Shown piece after piece: positions 63,187-64,000 of a DNA stretch of 64,000 nucleotides. The notes beneath the pieces were generated by a model. That model was not told the DNA's origin and made no database searches. It saw only the letters and a program-made list of their open reading frames with translations. The translations under genes and the position numbers were made by a program. The stretch spans positions 310,001 to 374,000 of the forward strand of contig QRDG01001528.1 in NCBI GenBank assembly GCA_012064385.1, given 5' to 3'. Numbering within the stretch: position 1 is the stretch's first letter; every line of letters starts with the position of its first letter. The stretch is from Puccinellia tenuiflora. Its lineage: Eukaryota; Streptophyta; Magnoliopsida; Poales; Poaceae.

Positions 63187-63968
63187 CTAAGCAGCAGGAT
63201 CGGTGCTACTCGGGGCAGAAGGAGCAGTGTCGGCCTTGGCAGGTTCCTCGGTCGTGGTCTCGGCTGTGCCCTCGGTTGCTGGTGCCGGAGTGGTGCCAGA
63301 GGCTATGCCGGGGGGTGTGTCGGCTTGGATCTCTTCGTCGACGTGCTCTTCATCCTCTTCTTCCCCCTCGCCGGCCACCTCGATCTCCTCTGCTTGAGGA
63401 ACCCGCTCACCCGGGACAAAGCTGTGCACCGGAGCGTACTGAATGAGGGAGTGCGCCACGTCTTGGCGACGCCGGATGAGATCCGGGTCGGTGGTCCACT
63501 TGGATCCATCGCGCAAGGTCCTCAGCGTGTCGAGGTCGATTCCCTCGTACCAGGACAACACATACGTCAGCGCTTCATCCGCACCGACTCGGGCGGCGGA
63601 TGATCGCCAATCGTCGAGCCTTTCCTCGGAGGCCATCAGGCACTTGGCCAGTTCATCAACCGTCACAGGGGGCTCGCACCCGGGCCAGAGAGCGTTGTAG
63701 ACCCGGATCGCAGAGTTAAGGAGACCCATCCCGATAGTCCTCATCGGCGACAAGCGCGCCTTCAGGGCCACCAGATGATCATCAATATCCCACTCGGCCG
63801 AGATCGGGCCATCTTGGATTTTCTTCCTCCGGTGCTTCTGAGCGCTGTTGTCCGCAGTGGTTTTGGTGTGGGGGAAGTGTTCTGAGTAGGGAATGGCTAA
63901 CACCAAAATAAGTCGCATGAGGATAAAAGTGGAATATCGAATAAAGACAGAAGGGGAAGGGGCTTACT
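63187..63968 (-). CDS. antisense gene of element C, last exon(s), continues off the edge
   Basis: The minus strand ends at a stop at 63187. The last exon starts at 63881 after acceptor CCTACTCAG; a matching donor ACA/GTAAGC ends an upstream exon at 63968, giving an 86-bp intron (63882-63967). The exon reads KKIQDGPISAEWDIDD, then helical sequence MGLLNSAIRVYNALWPGCEP and DWRSSAARVGADEALTYVLS, and an acidic then Thr/Ala/Pro-rich tail. Position, strand, intron placement and the helical last exon match antisense genes A and E, although residue similarity is low. It appears unbroken as far as seen. The function is unknown. Confidence 0.65.
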
Positions 63969-64000
63969 GTCCATCTCGGAGTTGATGCTGGAGATGTCCA

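Larger units (their letters stand above)
46577..64000 (+). mobile_element. gypsy element C (Tat/Retand lineage), nearly complete, runs off the right edge
   Basis: A 915-bp 5' LTR is followed by a primer site, gag, protease, reverse transcriptase, two RNase H domains, integrase, tandem 3' repeats and an antisense gene, the full Tat-lineage plan. The pol region is cut at 52972 by a coding-less long-LTR element; removing it and one TCGGG copy restores continuous sequence. Several stop codons are transition changes of expected codons, so the element looks moderately young but dead. The 3' LTR is outside the window. Confidence 0.93.

Overview
The window is intergenic DNA from a large, repeat-rich grass genome. 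The Athila-type LTR that begins TGATACGTCTC, the copia LTR with a TGGTATCAGAGCC primer site, the Tat-lineage gypsy elements with antisense genes, the Stowaway MITE ending in ACGGAGGGAG and a plastid ndhG fragment together point to Pooideae (wheat/barley/oat relatives). This assignment comes from recognised repeat types, not from a search. I see no intact host gene. Almost everything is LTR retrotransposons inserted into one another, and several insertions are proven by 5-bp target-site duplications (TSDs).

Layout. 1-8757: a minus-strand Athila-clade (Sabrina/WHAM-like) element whose gag and protease survive but whose reverse transcriptase and integrase are gone. Its LTR is split by a 3.3-kb solo LTR (4890-8181, TSD GTAGT). 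The Athila element sits in the pol region of Tat-lineage gypsy element A (8763-15132; integrase, a spliced antisense gene, and the 3' LTR). 15138-15640: remnant of another gypsy gag. 15710-25538: copia-type element B with 2.2-kb LTRs, a long gag and no pol; its 3' LTR is truncated. 25965-38792: element D (minus strand), an LTR element of unrecognised coding content whose LTRs carry arrays of a CCGGATGGTCCGG near-palindrome. D is interrupted by element E (27638-35029, TSD CGTAC), a pol-less Tat relative with a gag remnant and an antisense gene. 38793-46576: a low-copy-looking patch with a plastid ndhG fragment, two Helitron-like 3' ends, a Stowaway MITE, foldback repeats and decayed host exons, one clearly from an eIF4A-III-type DEAD-box helicase. 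46577-64000: Tat-lineage element C with gag, protease, RT, two RNase H domains and integrase. C is split at 52972-61054 (TSD TCGGG) by a coding-less element with 3.8-kb LTRs around only 439 bp of internal DNA. C then continues into tandem 3' repeats and its own antisense gene at the window edge.

The most interesting thread is the antisense gene. All three Tat elements (A, E, C) carry, downstream of the sense genes and on the opposite strand, a gene resembling the 'putative gypsy type transposon' family (PF04195-like). It has canonical GT-AG introns, and in A three of four predicted splices keep the reading frame. E lost pol yet kept it. A TATA-like motif lies 150-160 bp upstream of its start in both A and E. 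Existence of antisense ORFs in Tat elements is established; their splicing, promoter and function are inferences here.
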